Assembly: GCF_015207375.1 (NCBI RefSeq) | Contig: NZ_JADEWY010000019.1 | Coordinates: 1 to 64,000, forward strand | Direction of reading: 5' to 3' | From: Coleofasciculus sp. LEGE 07092 | GTDB lineage: Bacteria; Cyanobacteriota; Cyanobacteriia; Cyanobacteriales; Coleofasciculaceae | Length of the DNA: 64,000 bases | Shown here: piece by piece, positions 16,064 to 25,987 of the stretch | Position numbering within the stretch: the first letter of the stretch is position 1 | Layout of the letters: every line of letters starts with the position of its first letter | Notes under the pieces: generated by a model | Databases searched by the model: none | The model's input: only the letters and a program-made list of their open reading frames with translations | Told to the model about the DNA's origin: nothing | Made by a program: the position numbers and the translations under genes

Positions 16064-16467
16064 AGCAATTTTATCTGCTTACAGCTAAACCCGCATTGGG
16101 GTTGAGTCCAGATTTACCAGGTTATGGGCTGCTTCGCTACTACCGTTAGTGTTTCTTTGCTTTACAGTGACCTACTCCCCTTTCAATGCGGCTCTGTGTT
16201 TAGGACTGTCTCACGAAATTCTCTAACGGCTTCAACCCTAGAAGTTTGGGCGATTAAGACACACTCGGACAGCAACTTGATGTCGAGTTCTGTTCATCCA
16301 AGAAGTTCACTGCGGCGAATGCCTTCATAGCCCTGGGCTCGCAGGTCAGCATTGTACCGCTTTCCGTTCTGGAATATTGCTTGAGAGTATTTTTTGTTAC
16401 TCCGCTTAATTTTGCCACTACCATCATGGGATTCTAGATGGGGACTGCGCTCAACTATTTCGTTAAA
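16064..16467. other. Gap between glpK and tRNA-Gly
   Basis: About 400 bp without a convincing gene. A minus-strand frame reaching 16294-16524 overlaps the tRNA and is not called; its C-terminal half (FNEIVERSPHLESHDGS..., ...YEGIRRSELLG) does not match a family I know. Confidence 0.4.
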
Positions 16468-16538
16468 AGCGGGCAGCGAGAATCGAACTCGCATCATCAG
16501 CTTGGAAGGCTGAGGTTTTACCACTAAACTATGCCCGC
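16468..16538 (-). tRNA. tRNA-Gly (anticodon UCC)
   Basis: On the minus strand the acceptor arm GCGGGCA pairs with TGCCCGC, the D arm region is TAGTTTAGTGGTAAAA, the anticodon stem TCAGC/GCTGA encloses CTTCCAA with anticodon TCC, and the T arm CGAG-TTCGATT-CTCG is perfect. Length 71 nt; CCA is not encoded. Confidence 0.95.
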
Positions 16539-16625
16539 AGCATATCGTACTTAATACGCCACCCTACTAACAGTAGCACAATTTTGAGTTAAATAGGCAA
16601 GTCAAGCCCCATTCTTTTACAGTTA

Positions 16626-17507
16626 TCAGGGAGTAATATTCAGTTCAAGGTTGTAAGCCTGCTCAACTGGTTGATTCCCCATATAAGTGGGTTCAAATCG
16701 CCACTCGGAAACAATCTGCTGTGCCAGTTGCTCTGCCTGCTCAGTACTGATGTTTCCAGATAAAACTTGAGTATAATCTGGCAGAGGTTCGGCTTGACCC
16801 GTCGTATCAATCAATACAACTACTTTTAAACGGATAGCCTGCTCAGGATTAAGTCCCAACTGCGTCAGATACTCCCTTGGAAATTCAGTTGTGTTCCCTG
16901 ACTTCAGTGTTGCCGGTTGGTCAGGAATATCCCGACTGCCATCAGTGAGGCTCAATCCGCCTAGGGCGACACCAAAAGATCCGCTGTCATCAGAACTGGG
17001 TGAAGTTGGTTCTGGCGATCGCTCCGACGATGGGTTGGGGGAAGAGTTAGATTTTGGCGATCGCTCCGACGATGGGTTGGGGGAAGAGTTAGATTTTGGC
17101 GATCGCTCCGACGATGGGTTGGGGGAAGACTTCGTTGCAGGTGACTGTCTGCCTGTTTCCTGAAGTTGAGAACGAGTTGAAGATACAGTAGAGGTAGGGG
17201 ACGGCTGAGGATTAATCGATTGGCTTGGGAAAGTTTGGGTGGTGCGATCGCTCGGTGCTGGTTGTCGGGGGGATGTCAACCCTGGAGAAAGCGCTCTGGC
17301 TTCGGGAGTAAAAGCAATCACATTGACGGGAATCAGAGTTTTGTTAGATCGCAATCCCTGGAAGCGTCCCATCAGCACTATACTCAGCACTAAAAATGCT
17401 AGTAGATGGATAAGACCAGAACCTAGGATCACAAAAGTCCACAGCGTGGGGGGATCGGAGTGATGCCGCTGGGGTATTTGGGAAGGAGCAGTTGGAGGTG
17501 TCATCAA
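16626..17507 (-). CDS. TonB-like energy transducer protein
   Basis: A 293-residue protein with TonB-like architecture. A membrane anchor (about residues 22-46, WTFVILGSGLIHLLAFLVLS) is followed by a Pro/Ser-rich periplasmic linker and a C-terminal TonB-like domain (about 200-292, RLKVVVLIDTTGQAEPLPDY ... IVSEWRFEPTYMGNQPVEQ). TonB couples the proton-motive force to outer-membrane receptors; cyanobacterial homologues often lack neighbouring ExbBD, as here. The linker contains three near-identical 14-residue units built on SSPNPSSERSPKSN. It may instead be a cyanobacterial TonB-like protein not engaged in transport. Confidence 0.7.
   Translation of the reverse strand: MMTPPTAPSQIPQRHHSDPPTLWTFVILGSGLIHLLAFLVLSIVLMGRFQGLRSNKTLIPVNVIAFTPEARALSPGLTSPRQPAPSDRTTQTFPSQSINPQPSPTSTVSSTRSQLQETGRQSPATKSSPNPSSERSPKSNSSPNPSSERSPKSNSSPNPSSERSPEPTSPSSDDSGSFGVALGGLSLTDGSRDIPDQPATLKSGNTTEFPREYLTQLGLNPEQAIRLKVVVLIDTTGQAEPLPDYTQVLSGNISTEQAEQLAQQIVSEWRFEPTYMGNQPVEQAYNLELNITP
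17014..17132. repeat. 42-bp coding tandem repeat containing HIP1
   Basis: Three copies start at 17014, 17056 and 17098 (period exactly 42 bp), each opening with GGCGATCGCTCCGACGATGG. The palindrome GCGATCGC is therefore tandemly multiplied in the TonB-like linker. Confidence 0.9.
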
Positions 17508-17627
17508 AGTTCAGTCGAGGTGCCTTCTTTCATACTGCCAAAAAGTAAAGACATTGTAGGTAAAGTCTCTACCTCACACTCTCGCTATACTGCCAACAGG
17601 TGCAGAGGTGAATTATTTATTACACCC

Positions 17628-18392
17628 ATGAAAGATCGTCGTCTATCCCCCACGATAAGAACAATCATTATTATCACTATTATCCTGCTGGGACTCATGC
17701 TGACTGGCTGGAGACTTTCAATACCCAATGCTGCGGCTGAATCGGGTTCAGTATACCAGCAGCGAATCGTCCACAGCGCCGATGGTATCGCCAAGTTTTA
17801 CATGGGTCGAGAAATTGCTAAGGTGATGGGACACACGGAAGCGCTGTGGCTGGAGCGTCCCAGTCGAGCAACAGTAGAACAACCGCAGCAAGTGTTGGAT
17901 GCCCTGGAGCTGAAACCGACGGATACTGTCGCAGATATTGGAGCAGGTACAGGTTATTTTAGCTTTCGCCTCAGTCCCTTGGTTCCGCAGGGAAAGGTGC
18001 TGGCGGTAGATATTCAGCCGGAGATGATTAATATCCTGGAGTTCCTGAAAAAGGAAAACGCTATAACTAATGTTGAACCCATTTTAGGTAGTGTGACTAA
18101 CCCTAACCTGCCTGATGAGAGAGTGAACCTAGCGCTGATGGTGGATGCATACCACGAATTTGCATATCCCAGAGAGATGATGGAAGCTATTGTGCGATCG
18201 CTCAAACTGGGCGGACGAGTGGTGCTGGTTGAATACCGTCGGGAAAATCCGTTAATTCCCATTAAAGCACTTCACAAAATGAGTCAGAGACAGGCACGTA
18301 AAGAAATGAAGGCAGTGGGATTGCAATGGGTGGAAACAAAAGAGGTTTTACCCCAGCAGCATTTGATGATCTTTGAGAAACAGGCTCTCTGA
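17628..18392 (+). CDS. Membrane-anchored/exported class I SAM methyltransferase
   Basis: From the ATG at 17628 this is a 254-residue protein. Residues 10-40 form a signal or anchor (IIIITIILLGLMLTGW). The SAM-binding motif I is VADIGAGTGYFSFRL (about residues 101-115), with the acidic end of beta2 in VLAVDIQPEM and motif post-I DERVNLALMVDAYHEF. Substrate is unknown. A possible upstream extension to 17460 would overlap the divergent TonB-like gene and adds unconserved-looking residues, so the later ATG is preferred. Its location outside the cytoplasmic side of the membrane, if the signal is cleaved, would be unusual for a SAM-dependent enzyme. Confidence 0.82.
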   Translation: MKDRRLSPTIRTIIIITIILLGLMLTGWRLSIPNAAAESGSVYQQRIVHSADGIAKFYMGREIAKVMGHTEALWLERPSRATVEQPQQVLDALELKPTDTVADIGAGTGYFSFRLSPLVPQGKVLAVDIQPEMINILEFLKKENAITNVEPILGSVTNPNLPDERVNLALMVDAYHEFAYPREMMEAIVRSLKLGGRVVLVEYRRENPLIPIKALHKMSQRQARKEMKAVGLQWVETKEVLPQQHLMIFEKQAL

Positions 18393-18585
18393 GTTGCTTT
18401 TGCGATCGCTGATAAAAGGATTTTTGTGCCGTTAGAAATAATTCTTACTGAAGAATAAACCTGTTGCAACCATCATGGACAAACCCCCCCTCTGCCAATT
18501 CTACGAGAATGGCTGGGAGTGAAGGCTTAATTTTAGATAGAATGCTGTAAGTTTTTTTAATTGAGTGTGAGGTAGGAGAATCCCC

Positions 18586-18903
18586 TTGAATTACTTCCAC
18601 GAGGCAAAAGCCCACTTCATTGCCAGTCACCAGCATCCCATCAACCAAGTTTTGCACCACATTACCAACCTACTGGCGATCGCAGCAGTAGTCCTGTTGT
18701 TCTACGACTGGCGGTTAACCCTTATCTGCTTAGTCCTGACTCAAGTCTTTGCCCTAGGGGGACACGCTTTCTTTGAGAAGAACGAACCCGCCTTTAGAAA
18801 ATACCCCGGCATCACAATCCTAGCTTCCCTGTCGTGGTCTGTTGAAAACGGGTTTGGTCTGCGTCAAGTTTGGAGTCACCTGCGCCAGCAACAAAACGCT
18901 TAG
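18586..18903 (+). CDS. Mpo1-like (DUF962) membrane protein
   Basis: A 105-residue protein with TTG start preceded by a good site (GTAGGAG, 8 bases upstream). The histidine-rich opening FIASHQHPINQVLHHITN, two hydrophobic segments and GGHAFFEKNEP are characteristic of the Mpo1/DUF962 family; yeast Mpo1 is an iron-dependent dioxygenase in 2-hydroxy fatty acid alpha-oxidation. The bacterial role is not established. It lies alone 95 bp before an amidohydrolase gene on the same strand, with which it may be co-transcribed. Confidence 0.8.
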   Translation: MNYFHEAKAHFIASHQHPINQVLHHITNLLAIAAVVLLFYDWRLTLICLVLTQVFALGGHAFFEKNEPAFRKYPGITILASLSWSVENGFGLRQVWSHLRQQQNA

Positions 18904-18997
18904 TCATTTATCATGGGTCATTTGTCCTTGGTTTAAGACCTCCTCATTGACAACCGATGAGCGATGACCAACAATCTATTCAACTTAAGGAGTATTC

Positions 18998-20386
18998 ATG
19001 TACAAAGGTTTACTGGTAATCGATGCTGATGCCCACAAGCTAGAAAATCCCCTAGTAATGCGGGATTATATAGAGCCAGAGTATCGCGATCGCATTGGTT
19101 TGGTGATTGACAGTCTTGGCGATCAACGGGCGAAAATCATTGACTTTAATCCCGAAACGGGGAGAAATGACTGCCTACGGATGTTTCCCCAACCCCAAGG
19201 TTTAGGTAAAGGTGGCTTTCGTAACCTGCATCCGGATACGACATTGGGTGCCATGTTCAATCGGGTGCGGATTGATCACATGGATCAAGAAGGCATTGAT
19301 GTGCAAGTGATCTACGGCACATTGAATCTGATCTTTTCCAGCATTCTGGATAAGGATTTAGCGATCGCCCTATGCCGCGCCTACAATAACTACATGGCTG
19401 ACGATTGTCGGGGCTACGATAACCGCCTCAAACCCATTGGTGTCATCGCTCTTCAGGATGTGGATGAGGCAGTCAAGGAAATGCATCGTTGCGTCAACGA
19501 ACTGGGAATGATTGGCGTTGCAGTTGCCCCCAACCTGCCGATTCCTCATCCCAAAGCCCCGGACGCCTTCCCAGAAATTCGCACCTGTAAGGCAATCAGC
19601 CATCCTGATTTCCGCCCTATCTTACAAGCGGCAGTAGACCTCAATATTGGTTTAGGCATTCACGGTGGTCCTGGTTCCTTCATGGTAGGTGGTATTTCCG
19701 ACCATATGGAAACCTTTGTCCTCACTCATATCTTTGTACAGCGGAACCAGCAACAGCTAGCCTTAGCGCGGATGGTTTTTGATGGGGCATTTGAGCAATT
19801 CCCCACCCTGCGCGTTGGCTTTTTAGAAGGGGGTTGCGGTTGGTTGCCAGACTTGGCGCACGCTTTTCACGAACATTGGGAAAAGCGCATCCGTGACTTT
19901 GACCCCAAAAATCCCTATCGCCCGTCCTTAATGGAATTTACCAAACTGATGATTCAGGAACGGGGGGGTAAAGACAATATCAACATCATCAGCAAGGCGA
20001 AAAATCTCTTCGATTTGTTGTGGAACGCCAAACACGACCCCACCAAGATTGATGATGCCAGCTTATACGAGCATTACGACCTTCGCCACCGCGACCCGAT
20101 AGAGTATTTTGAACGGGGGCAAATCTTTACGTCCTTTGAATCGGATGACCCCGGTCCTTCCTATATGCACATTGCTATGGGGGAAGTGGGTAAGCGACTC
20201 GCTTGCTTCTCTGGAGACTACGGTCACTGGGATGGCGTCCTGCGGGGTTGTGTAAAGGATGCGGCGACAGTTGCCGATTACGACCAGGAACATCTGGCGC
20301 TGCTGTTGGGGGGTAATGCCCTGGCATTCTATGGCGATCGCTTGCGCCAATCCCTACCTACTAACCTTATGGTTAGTCGCGTCTAA
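18998..20386 (+). CDS. Amidohydrolase-2 family protein (ACMSD-like)
   Basis: A 462-residue TIM-barrel metal enzyme of the amidohydrolase-2 group, which includes decarboxylases such as ACMSD. Candidate metal ligands are the N-terminal DADAH, the central histidine in GLGIHGGPGS and the aspartate in CFSGDYGHWDG; FLEGGCGWLPDLAHAFHEHW is also typical of the family. Long for the family (usual 300-400) owing to an N-terminal insert around residues 45-85. The preceding AAGGAG supports the ATG. Substrate unknown; nothing in the neighbours suggests a pathway. Confidence 0.8.
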   Translation: MYKGLLVIDADAHKLENPLVMRDYIEPEYRDRIGLVIDSLGDQRAKIIDFNPETGRNDCLRMFPQPQGLGKGGFRNLHPDTTLGAMFNRVRIDHMDQEGIDVQVIYGTLNLIFSSILDKDLAIALCRAYNNYMADDCRGYDNRLKPIGVIALQDVDEAVKEMHRCVNELGMIGVAVAPNLPIPHPKAPDAFPEIRTCKAISHPDFRPILQAAVDLNIGLGIHGGPGSFMVGGISDHMETFVLTHIFVQRNQQQLALARMVFDGAFEQFPTLRVGFLEGGCGWLPDLAHAFHEHWEKRIRDFDPKNPYRPSLMEFTKLMIQERGGKDNINIISKAKNLFDLLWNAKHDPTKIDDASLYEHYDLRHRDPIEYFERGQIFTSFESDDPGPSYMHIAMGEVGKRLACFSGDYGHWDGVLRGCVKDAATVADYDQEHLALLLGGNALAFYGDRLRQSLPTNLMVSRV

Positions 20387-20882
20387 TCTGAGGGAATTTT
20401 TCTAATAACTGATAGGAGTCGTGTTTTTCTGAGAAACACGACTTCTGACAGATTCAGGACTCCGAGCTTTGAGCAGACTCCTCCCTCGGTTATTTCGTTT
20501 AACCGATAGACTTCTAAAGAGCGGTTATTGACTTGGTAAATGCCGTCTGTCATGGGAAGCTTAAAAAATCCCGTGATAATTTTATATTTTGGCAGACTTA
20601 GATTGCAGGAAGTAAAGTTTGCTGTTGATCCTATGATTTCGCCGAAGAAAGAATGGAAATGGATGATTAAATTACATTAGCTTTTGACGGCGCTACTGGG
20701 TACGAAAGCGATCGCCTCAGCAACAGCTTTATCGTAGACGATAGCGGCTATCACCTCTTTCCCATCTGAAAAACTCACGATTGCCAGCCAAAGCGTATAC
20801 TAAGGGGGACTGAGAACTAAGGACAAAAGAGCAAGGGAAGGAAGAACCCTCCCACTCCCCAATCCCCATTCCCCAAACTGTC
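20387..20882. other. Intergenic region after the amidohydrolase gene
   Basis: About 500 bp. A hairpin follows the amidohydrolase stop (20417-20443). Near 20685-20800 the minus strand has a short open stretch (IVSFSDGKEVIAAIVYDKAV) that looks like a degraded coding fragment but is too short to assign. No other gene. Confidence 0.4.
20417..20443 (+). terminator. Hairpin 3' of the amidohydrolase gene
   Basis: AGTCGTGTTT/AAACACGACT, a perfect 10-bp stem with a 7-base loop, 31 bp after the stop. No U-tract follows, so intrinsic terminator function is uncertain. Confidence 0.45.
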
Positions 20883-22481
20883 ATGCGTGTTTTACTCCTC
20901 TATCCCCTCTTTCCCAAATCATTCTGGTCTTTTGACAAAGCCTTAGAACTAATAGGGCGCAAAGTTAGCCTCCCACCATTGGGCTTGATTACCGTCGCGG
21001 CCATCTTACCCCAGACTTGGGAGTTTCGTTTGGTAGACCGGAATGCTCAGTTTGAAATGGAAGCAGACTGGGACTGGGCAGATTTGGTGATTGTATCGGG
21101 GATGATTGTCCAAAAACCAGATCTGCTGCACCTGATCCGTGATGCCAAGCGGCGCCGTAAACCGATAGCGGTGGGGGGACCCTACGTCACCTCTGTTCCC
21201 GAGGCGGCACTAGAAGCTGGGGTAGACTTTTTGATTTTAGATGAGGGAGAGATTACCCTGCCCCTATTTGTCGAAGCGCTAGAACGGGGGGAAACTTCCG
21301 GAATATTCCGCGCCGACGGAGAAAAGCCAGATGTCACCAACACACCCATTCCCAGATATGACCTGCTAGACTTGAATGTCTACAGTGATATGTCGGTGCA
21401 GTTTTCGCGGGGTTGCCCGTTTCAGTGCGAATTTTGTGACATTATTGTCCTCTATGGGCGCAAACCGCGCACCAAAACCCCAGCTCAGTTACTGGCGGAG
21501 TTGCAAACCCTCTATGATTTGGGCTGGCGGCGATCAATTTTTATGGTCGATGACAATTTCATCGGCAACAAGCGCAATGTCAAGCTCTTGCTACGTGAAC
21601 TGGGTGTTTGGATGGCAGAACACAAATACCCGTTTTACTTTGTTACTGAAGCCTCAATAGACTTGGCACAAGATGACGAACTGCTAGATTTGATGGTTGC
21701 AGCCAACTTCCGCTCGGTATTTATAGGGATTGAGACACCCGATACTGATAGCTTGGCTCTAACTCAGAAATTCCAGAATACCCGCAACTCTTTGGTAGAG
21801 TCTGTCCAGAAAATAAATCAGATCGGTCTGCGTGTTATGGCTGGTTTTATTATTGGCTTCGATGATGAAAAGCCAGGAGCTGGTCAACGCATTATTGACT
21901 TTGTAGAAGCAACCGCCATTCCTCAAGCCATGTTTGGGATGTTAGCAGCTCTGCCCAATACAGCCCTATGGCATCGACTCAAGAAAGAAGGTCGTCTGAT
22001 AGAGGGAAAAGAAGAGACGGAGGGCAATCAGCAGATGGCGCTGATTAACTTTGTGCCTACCCGCCCTATCGAAGATATTGCCCGTGAGTATGTGAGCTGC
22101 TTTTGGGAACTGTATGAACCGAGGCGTTATCTATCCCGAGTTTTTCGGCACTTTATAACAATGAAACCATTTGCCCACAAAACACCGTTTCGGATGCTAG
22201 AACTGATCGAGGTGCGAGCGATACTGATTATTTTTTGGCGACAGGGATTTAAACGCAGTACACGCTTCCAATTCTGGCGTCAGCTATTCTCAATTCTGCG
22301 CCACAATCGTGCTGTATTGGTCAATTACTTAACTATTTGCGCCCTGAGCGAGCATTTCTTGGAGTACCGTCAAATTGTGCGAGATAATATTGAAGCGCAA
22401 GTGGCTGAGTATTTGGCAAATAAACCTAACCTTTCAACCGAAGCTCGACCACCAGAATTGGTAACTCAAAGTTCTATCTAG
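20883..22481 (+). CDS. B12-binding-domain radical SAM protein (HpnP-like)
   Basis: A 532-residue protein with an N-terminal cobalamin-binding-like domain (residues 1-140), a radical SAM domain with the cluster motif GCPFQCEFCDII (CX3CX2C, about residues 178-185) and a C-terminal DUF4070 region. The opening (YPLFPKSFWSFDKALELIGR, PPLGLITVAAILP) is that of the family containing the hopanoid C-2 methylase HpnP. Cyanobacteria carry several paralogues of this family, so methylation of hopanoids is possible but not assured; no hopanoid genes adjoin. Convergent with the histidine kinase downstream. Confidence 0.82.
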   Translation: MRVLLLYPLFPKSFWSFDKALELIGRKVSLPPLGLITVAAILPQTWEFRLVDRNAQFEMEADWDWADLVIVSGMIVQKPDLLHLIRDAKRRRKPIAVGGPYVTSVPEAALEAGVDFLILDEGEITLPLFVEALERGETSGIFRADGEKPDVTNTPIPRYDLLDLNVYSDMSVQFSRGCPFQCEFCDIIVLYGRKPRTKTPAQLLAELQTLYDLGWRRSIFMVDDNFIGNKRNVKLLLRELGVWMAEHKYPFYFVTEASIDLAQDDELLDLMVAANFRSVFIGIETPDTDSLALTQKFQNTRNSLVESVQKINQIGLRVMAGFIIGFDDEKPGAGQRIIDFVEATAIPQAMFGMLAALPNTALWHRLKKEGRLIEGKEETEGNQQMALINFVPTRPIEDIAREYVSCFWELYEPRRYLSRVFRHFITMKPFAHKTPFRMLELIEVRAILIIFWRQGFKRSTRFQFWRQLFSILRHNRAVLVNYLTICALSEHFLEYRQIVRDNIEAQVAEYLANKPNLSTEARPPELVTQSSI

Positions 22482-22514
22482 GTCGTGCGGTATCTTGGAG
22501 TCAGTCTTCAAAGT

Positions 22515-22535
22515 CCCTCTCCCAATGGGAGAGGG
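22515..22535. terminator. Palindrome between convergent genes
   Basis: CCCTCTCCCA-A-TGGGAGAGGG, perfect 10-bp arms, between the convergent radical SAM and kinase genes. It is also a common interspersed cyanobacterial repeat; a bidirectional terminator role is inferred from position only. Confidence 0.4.
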
Positions 22536-22631
22536 ATTTAGGGTGAGGGCTGAAAAAAGTAACATAATCTCCATGAAACCCAAATTCCGCAGGTTGCCAA
22601 ATTGACAAGTTTTAACCAGCAATTTCCGCCA

Positions 22632-24713
22632 CTACAATTGATCCTCCTGTTCCGAAGGAGATTTAACTGACTCGGAAGAGCTGATTTGTTTATTTTTGAT
22701 CTCTTGTCCCTTATCAAGTGTCGGTAAGGTAATCTTGACTGTAGTTCCCTGACCCTCTCCCTCACTGAACAGGGTAATCGTACCTCCCATCATTTCTATT
22801 AAATTTCGGGAAATAGCAAGTCCAAGACCCGTACCGCCGTACTTGCGAGTCGTTGAACCGTCAACCATTACGAAAGGACGAAAGAGTTTGGACTGTTGAG
22901 CTGGATCGATACCAATACCTGTATCCTTAACAGTCACAACGACCTGGGAGGAGAAAGATGTTTTAGCCAATGTGGAGTTCGCTTTTTGCTGTGGCTCTTT
23001 ACCGTTTACTTGGAATTCCTTGATTTTCAAAACTGCTTTATCAGTATCGACATCTTGATATTCCTGCTCGGTTACTTTCTCAATCCGCGTACTAATCGTA
23101 ATGCTGCCGGAGTCAGTAAACTTAGCCGCATTACCAACTACATTTAGCAGTACCTGTTTGAATTTAGCGGGATCGGCACGAACTGGAATGCTCTCGTCTA
23201 AGTTACTGATATTAAACTCGATACCTTTGTTTTGAATGGGAACCGCCTGTAAATTAATCACTTCATCCATTAACTCACGCAAGTTAACGGATTCCATTTC
23301 TACTGAAAGCTTACCCGCTTCAATCTTGGCAAGATCCAAAATGTCATTGATAATCCCTAACAGGTGAATGGCAGCATCATCGGCTCGCTGTAAAAAATCT
23401 AGTTCTTCTTCACGATCATCACAGAAGCCGTCTCTGACGAGTCGCAAACAGCCAATGATACCGTTGAGAGGAGTTCTCAATTCGTGGGAGGTACTGGCGA
23501 GAAACTCATTCTTGAGTTGGTTCGCGGCTTGAGCTTCCTTCCAGGCAGCTTCGAGTTCTTCTGCCCAGTGCTTCAGGTGTTCGATCATCCGATCAAGAGC
23601 TTCAGCCAATTGATTGATTTCTCGAATTTTAAAATTATGGGGAATTCGGTCTATAGAATGTAGCTCAGATTCATTGAGGGCATAGTCTCTGAGTTTTTCT
23701 AAGGGGCGTGACAGTTCCCAAGACACGTAAACCGTGGCTAAAAAGCAAGCGGCAAGCAAGCCGCAGGTTAAGATGATGAGTACTTGACGAATTTCTCCTA
23801 GACCTGCTAAGGCACCCTTATCTAGGGGAGTAACAGCTAAAATTACCCATTTTTGGTTGGTTTGGTCACTAATGGGACTCTTGATTGAGCCGTAGCCAGC
23901 CAGCAATTCCACACCATTTTTTTCTAAGGCAAGATGCTGGAAATACTCCTGTCCGGCGATCGCATTGTCCACGATACTCTCAAGCCTTTTCCCATCGGGT
24001 TCCTGCTTGATATTGCGTCCTACTCGCTCGAGCTGAGGATAAGCTAAAATAGTGCCGTCTTCGTGAATCACCACGGGATAGCCAGTTAGGGAGCCAGGTT
24101 CAACTTGCTTCGGCTGTTGCAAGAGAGTTGACTGAATGTTCAAAGCATATCGGAGTTGACCCGCCCAGTTATAAACCGGGGCACTGAATAATAAATGAAG
24201 TTGACCGATAGAGTTGGTTTGAGTCTCCTTACCTGTTATCGTTTTTTCAGGCGGGACTACGGTCACGTAGATTTGCGAAGGATCTGAGAACAAGCGACCC
24301 GGTTGGTGATTCCATAGAGACGTTGCCGCCTTACTAAAGAGCAACTGATTTCCACAGGTACTGGCAGCAATTTCTTGAGTTTGGATCTCAACCAACTGTA
24401 CACAATCGATCTGGGTTGGTAATTGTTCAGCGAGTTGGTCAACAAATCCTTGATAGGCTTTTGATGACTGCGATTGCAACACCACGGCTTCACTAGCGGT
24501 TACTAGGTTAGCTTGTAGAGCCACAATAGATTGCTGAATGCTTTCCCCTTTTCTGATAGCACTTTCGGTGAGATTTTGACGAGCTGTTTCCAACAGGGTT
24601 GAGCGTGCTTTCCTGTAGGTCACGTAAACCCCCGTTAGTAATACTGGCACACTTAACAGCAACAGGCGCGATAGCAGAATACGACGAAAGGAGGATTGAC
24701 CTGACTTAGCCAT
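22632..24713 (-). CDS. Membrane sensor histidine kinase (Cache-HAMP-HisKA-HATPase)
   Basis: From the ATG at 24713 a 693-residue kinase. A first membrane helix (about residues 17-30) precedes an extracytoplasmic Cache-like sensor of some 280 residues, a second helix ([18 protein letters not shown]), a HAMP linker, a HisKA domain with phospho-His in [19 protein letters not shown], and a HATPase domain (N box [13 protein letters not shown]1 DTGIGI, G2 [11 protein letters not shown]). A start 54 bp upstream (24767) is possible but adds unlike residues. No response regulator is adjacent, so it is an orphan kinase; the ligand is unknown. Confidence 0.9.
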   Translation of the reverse strand: MAKSGQSSFRRILLSRLLLLSVPVLLTGVYVTYRKARSTLLETARQNLTESAIRKGESIQQSIVALQANLVTASEAVVLQSQSSKAYQGFVDQLAEQLPTQIDCVQLVEIQTQEIAASTCGNQLLFSKAATSLWNHQPGRLFSDPSQIYVTVVPPEKTITGKETQTNSIGQLHLLFSAPVYNWAGQLRYALNIQSTLLQQPKQVEPGSLTGYPVVIHEDGTILAYPQLERVGRNIKQEPDGKRLESIVDNAIAGQEYFQHLALEKNGVELLAGYGSIKSPISDQTNQKWVILAVTPLDKGALAGLGEIRQVLIILTCGLLAACFLATVYVSWELSRPLEKLRDYALNESELHSIDRIPHNFKIREINQLAEALDRMIEHLKHWAEELEAAWKEAQAANQLKNEFLASTSHELRTPLNGIIGCLRLVRDGFCDDREEELDFLQRADDAAIHLLGIINDILDLAKIEAGKLSVEMESVNLRELMDEVINLQAVPIQNKGIEFNISNLDESIPVRADPAKFKQVLLNVVGNAAKFTDSGSITISTRIEKVTEQEYQDVDTDKAVLKIKEFQVNGKEPQQKANSTLAKTSFSSQVVVTVKDTGIGIDPAQQSKLFRPFVMVDGSTTRKYGGTGLGLAISRNLIEMMGGTITLFSEGEGQGTTVKITLPTLDKGQEIKNKQISSSESVKSPSEQEDQL

Positions 24714-25183
24714 AGGATTTCTGATGGTGATGGAAGGTAAAAACCCAATAGCAGAGTGTGAATGCACTAGAGCAACAATCTACTCTTAACTTGGCAGCTA
24801 AAAGTAGAATATAGCGGTTTTCGCTTGCGTGAGGTACATTTTTAGGGATGAAACCCTTACTGGGCAAGCATTGGTTGTACCTCATACATTTGAGAAAGGC
24901 TATAGCTTTTGCCGATAATAAATAAAGGACTCGAATATCCAACCTCACGCCTTATCTTCCTTACCTCTATTTTCAAGCTGTTTTGGTTTTATTTGACCAT
25001 TCTGACAAACCGAAAAGGTTACTCGCATTCCCAGCCTCCACTGAACTTGTTTTTATCCTAAAACAGTTCAAAATTACCTGAATACTGTTTAAAATTCTAT
25101 CTTTTGAAACATTAGCTAACTCTTAGCCCAGCATCCCTATTGTTGTAAAAGTAACTTTTTATGAATCTACTCACTCAATCATC
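24714..25183. other. Divergent intergenic region, kinase / RibD-like
   Basis: About 470 bp separating divergent genes. AT-rich toward the RibD-like gene; promoters for both must lie here but no convincing box pair, repeat or RNA was recognised. Confidence 0.4.
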
Positions 25184-25915
25184 ATGCTCGAAAATTATGC
25201 CATCAATCGACCCCATATGACAGTGATTCTTGCCATGAGTGCAGATGGCAAAATTGCAGATGTAACCCGCTCCCCAGCTCGATTTTCATCCCCTACCGAC
25301 CGGGCGCATTTGGAAAAACAAGTAGCTTTAGCCGATGGCGTCTTGTTCGGCGCAGGCACTCTCCGCGCCTATGGCACCACCTTGGGCGTCTCAAACCCTC
25401 AATTACTGAAACTACGCCAGCAGCGAGGTGTTCCCACCCAACCTGTACAAATTGTTTGCTCTCGCTTGGCTCAACTTGACCCGAAATGGCGCTTTTTTCG
25501 TCAGCAGGTGCCTCGGTGGTTATTGACCACAAGGGCTGGTGCCGAAGGATGGCGGCATTCTTCCGCATCGGCAGATGGCGGTTTCGATCAAATTTTGGTA
25601 GCGGGAACTTCAGGAGGTGGGATTGACTGGGAGCAGGCTTGTCAGCAGCTAACCGGGCTGGGAATCCGACGCCTAGCTGTCTTGGGTGGTGGCGAATTGG
25701 TGGCATCCCTACTTGCAGCAAATTTGATTGATGAATTCTGGTTGACCGTTTGTCCCTTAATTCTAGGCGGTTCAACAGCGCCAACACCAGTAGAGGGTGA
25801 AGGCTTTCTTGGGGAACTGGCAAAACCCCTGGAACTGGTAGAGATTGAGAATATTGGACAGGAAATATTTCTTCACTATCGACGGCAAGCCTATTTCCTT
25901 GGGTGTAGGAAATAA
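25184..25915 (+). CDS. RibD C-terminal domain reductase
   Basis: A 243-residue protein corresponding to the reductase half of RibD (DHFR-like fold), which in riboflavin synthesis reduces 5-amino-6-ribosylaminouracil phosphate with NADPH. Visible features are MTVILAMSADGKIAD at the start (about residues 12-26), LADGVLFGAGTLRAYG, the glycine-rich LAVLGGGELVASLL and the closing WLTVCPLILGGST. There is no deaminase domain. Stand-alone RibD_C proteins may act in riboflavin synthesis or on other pyrimidine-like substrates. A second start at residue 12 (25217) would better match the family's N-terminus. Confidence 0.85.
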   Translation: MLENYAINRPHMTVILAMSADGKIADVTRSPARFSSPTDRAHLEKQVALADGVLFGAGTLRAYGTTLGVSNPQLLKLRQQRGVPTQPVQIVCSRLAQLDPKWRFFRQQVPRWLLTTRAGAEGWRHSSASADGGFDQILVAGTSGGGIDWEQACQQLTGLGIRRLAVLGGGELVASLLAANLIDEFWLTVCPLILGGSTAPTPVEGEGFLGELAKPLELVEIENIGQEIFLHYRRQAYFLGCRK

Positions 25916-25948
25916 GGTCTGGGGTGTGGGAAAGTGGGGAAAATGAAG

Positions 25949-25985
25949 TTGACATATCCCTCGGTTAAAACACGAGGGATTCTAA
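25949..25985. repeat. Solo IS200/IS605 right-end sequence, intact hairpin
   Basis: A 37-bp sequence beginning TTGACATATCCCTCGG, with hairpin CCCTCG-GTTAAAACA-CGAGGG, matches the sequence at 27205-27241 in 36 of 37 positions. The latter forms the right end of a dead tnpB gene. This copy has no tnpB next to it. Confidence 0.8.
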
Positions 25986-25987
25986 CG

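Noticed and set aside
16294-16524. A 76-residue minus-strand frame next to glpK
   Set aside because: It overlaps the tRNA-Gly gene, and its N-terminal part is translated tRNA sequence.
17460-17627. N-terminal extension of the methyltransferase
   Set aside because: It overlaps the divergent TonB-like gene start and lacks a ribosome site; the ATG at 17628 begins directly before the signal segment.
25293-25955. A 220-residue minus-strand frame opposite the RibD-like gene
   Set aside because: No recognisable motif; the sense frame has clear RibD features and better start context.
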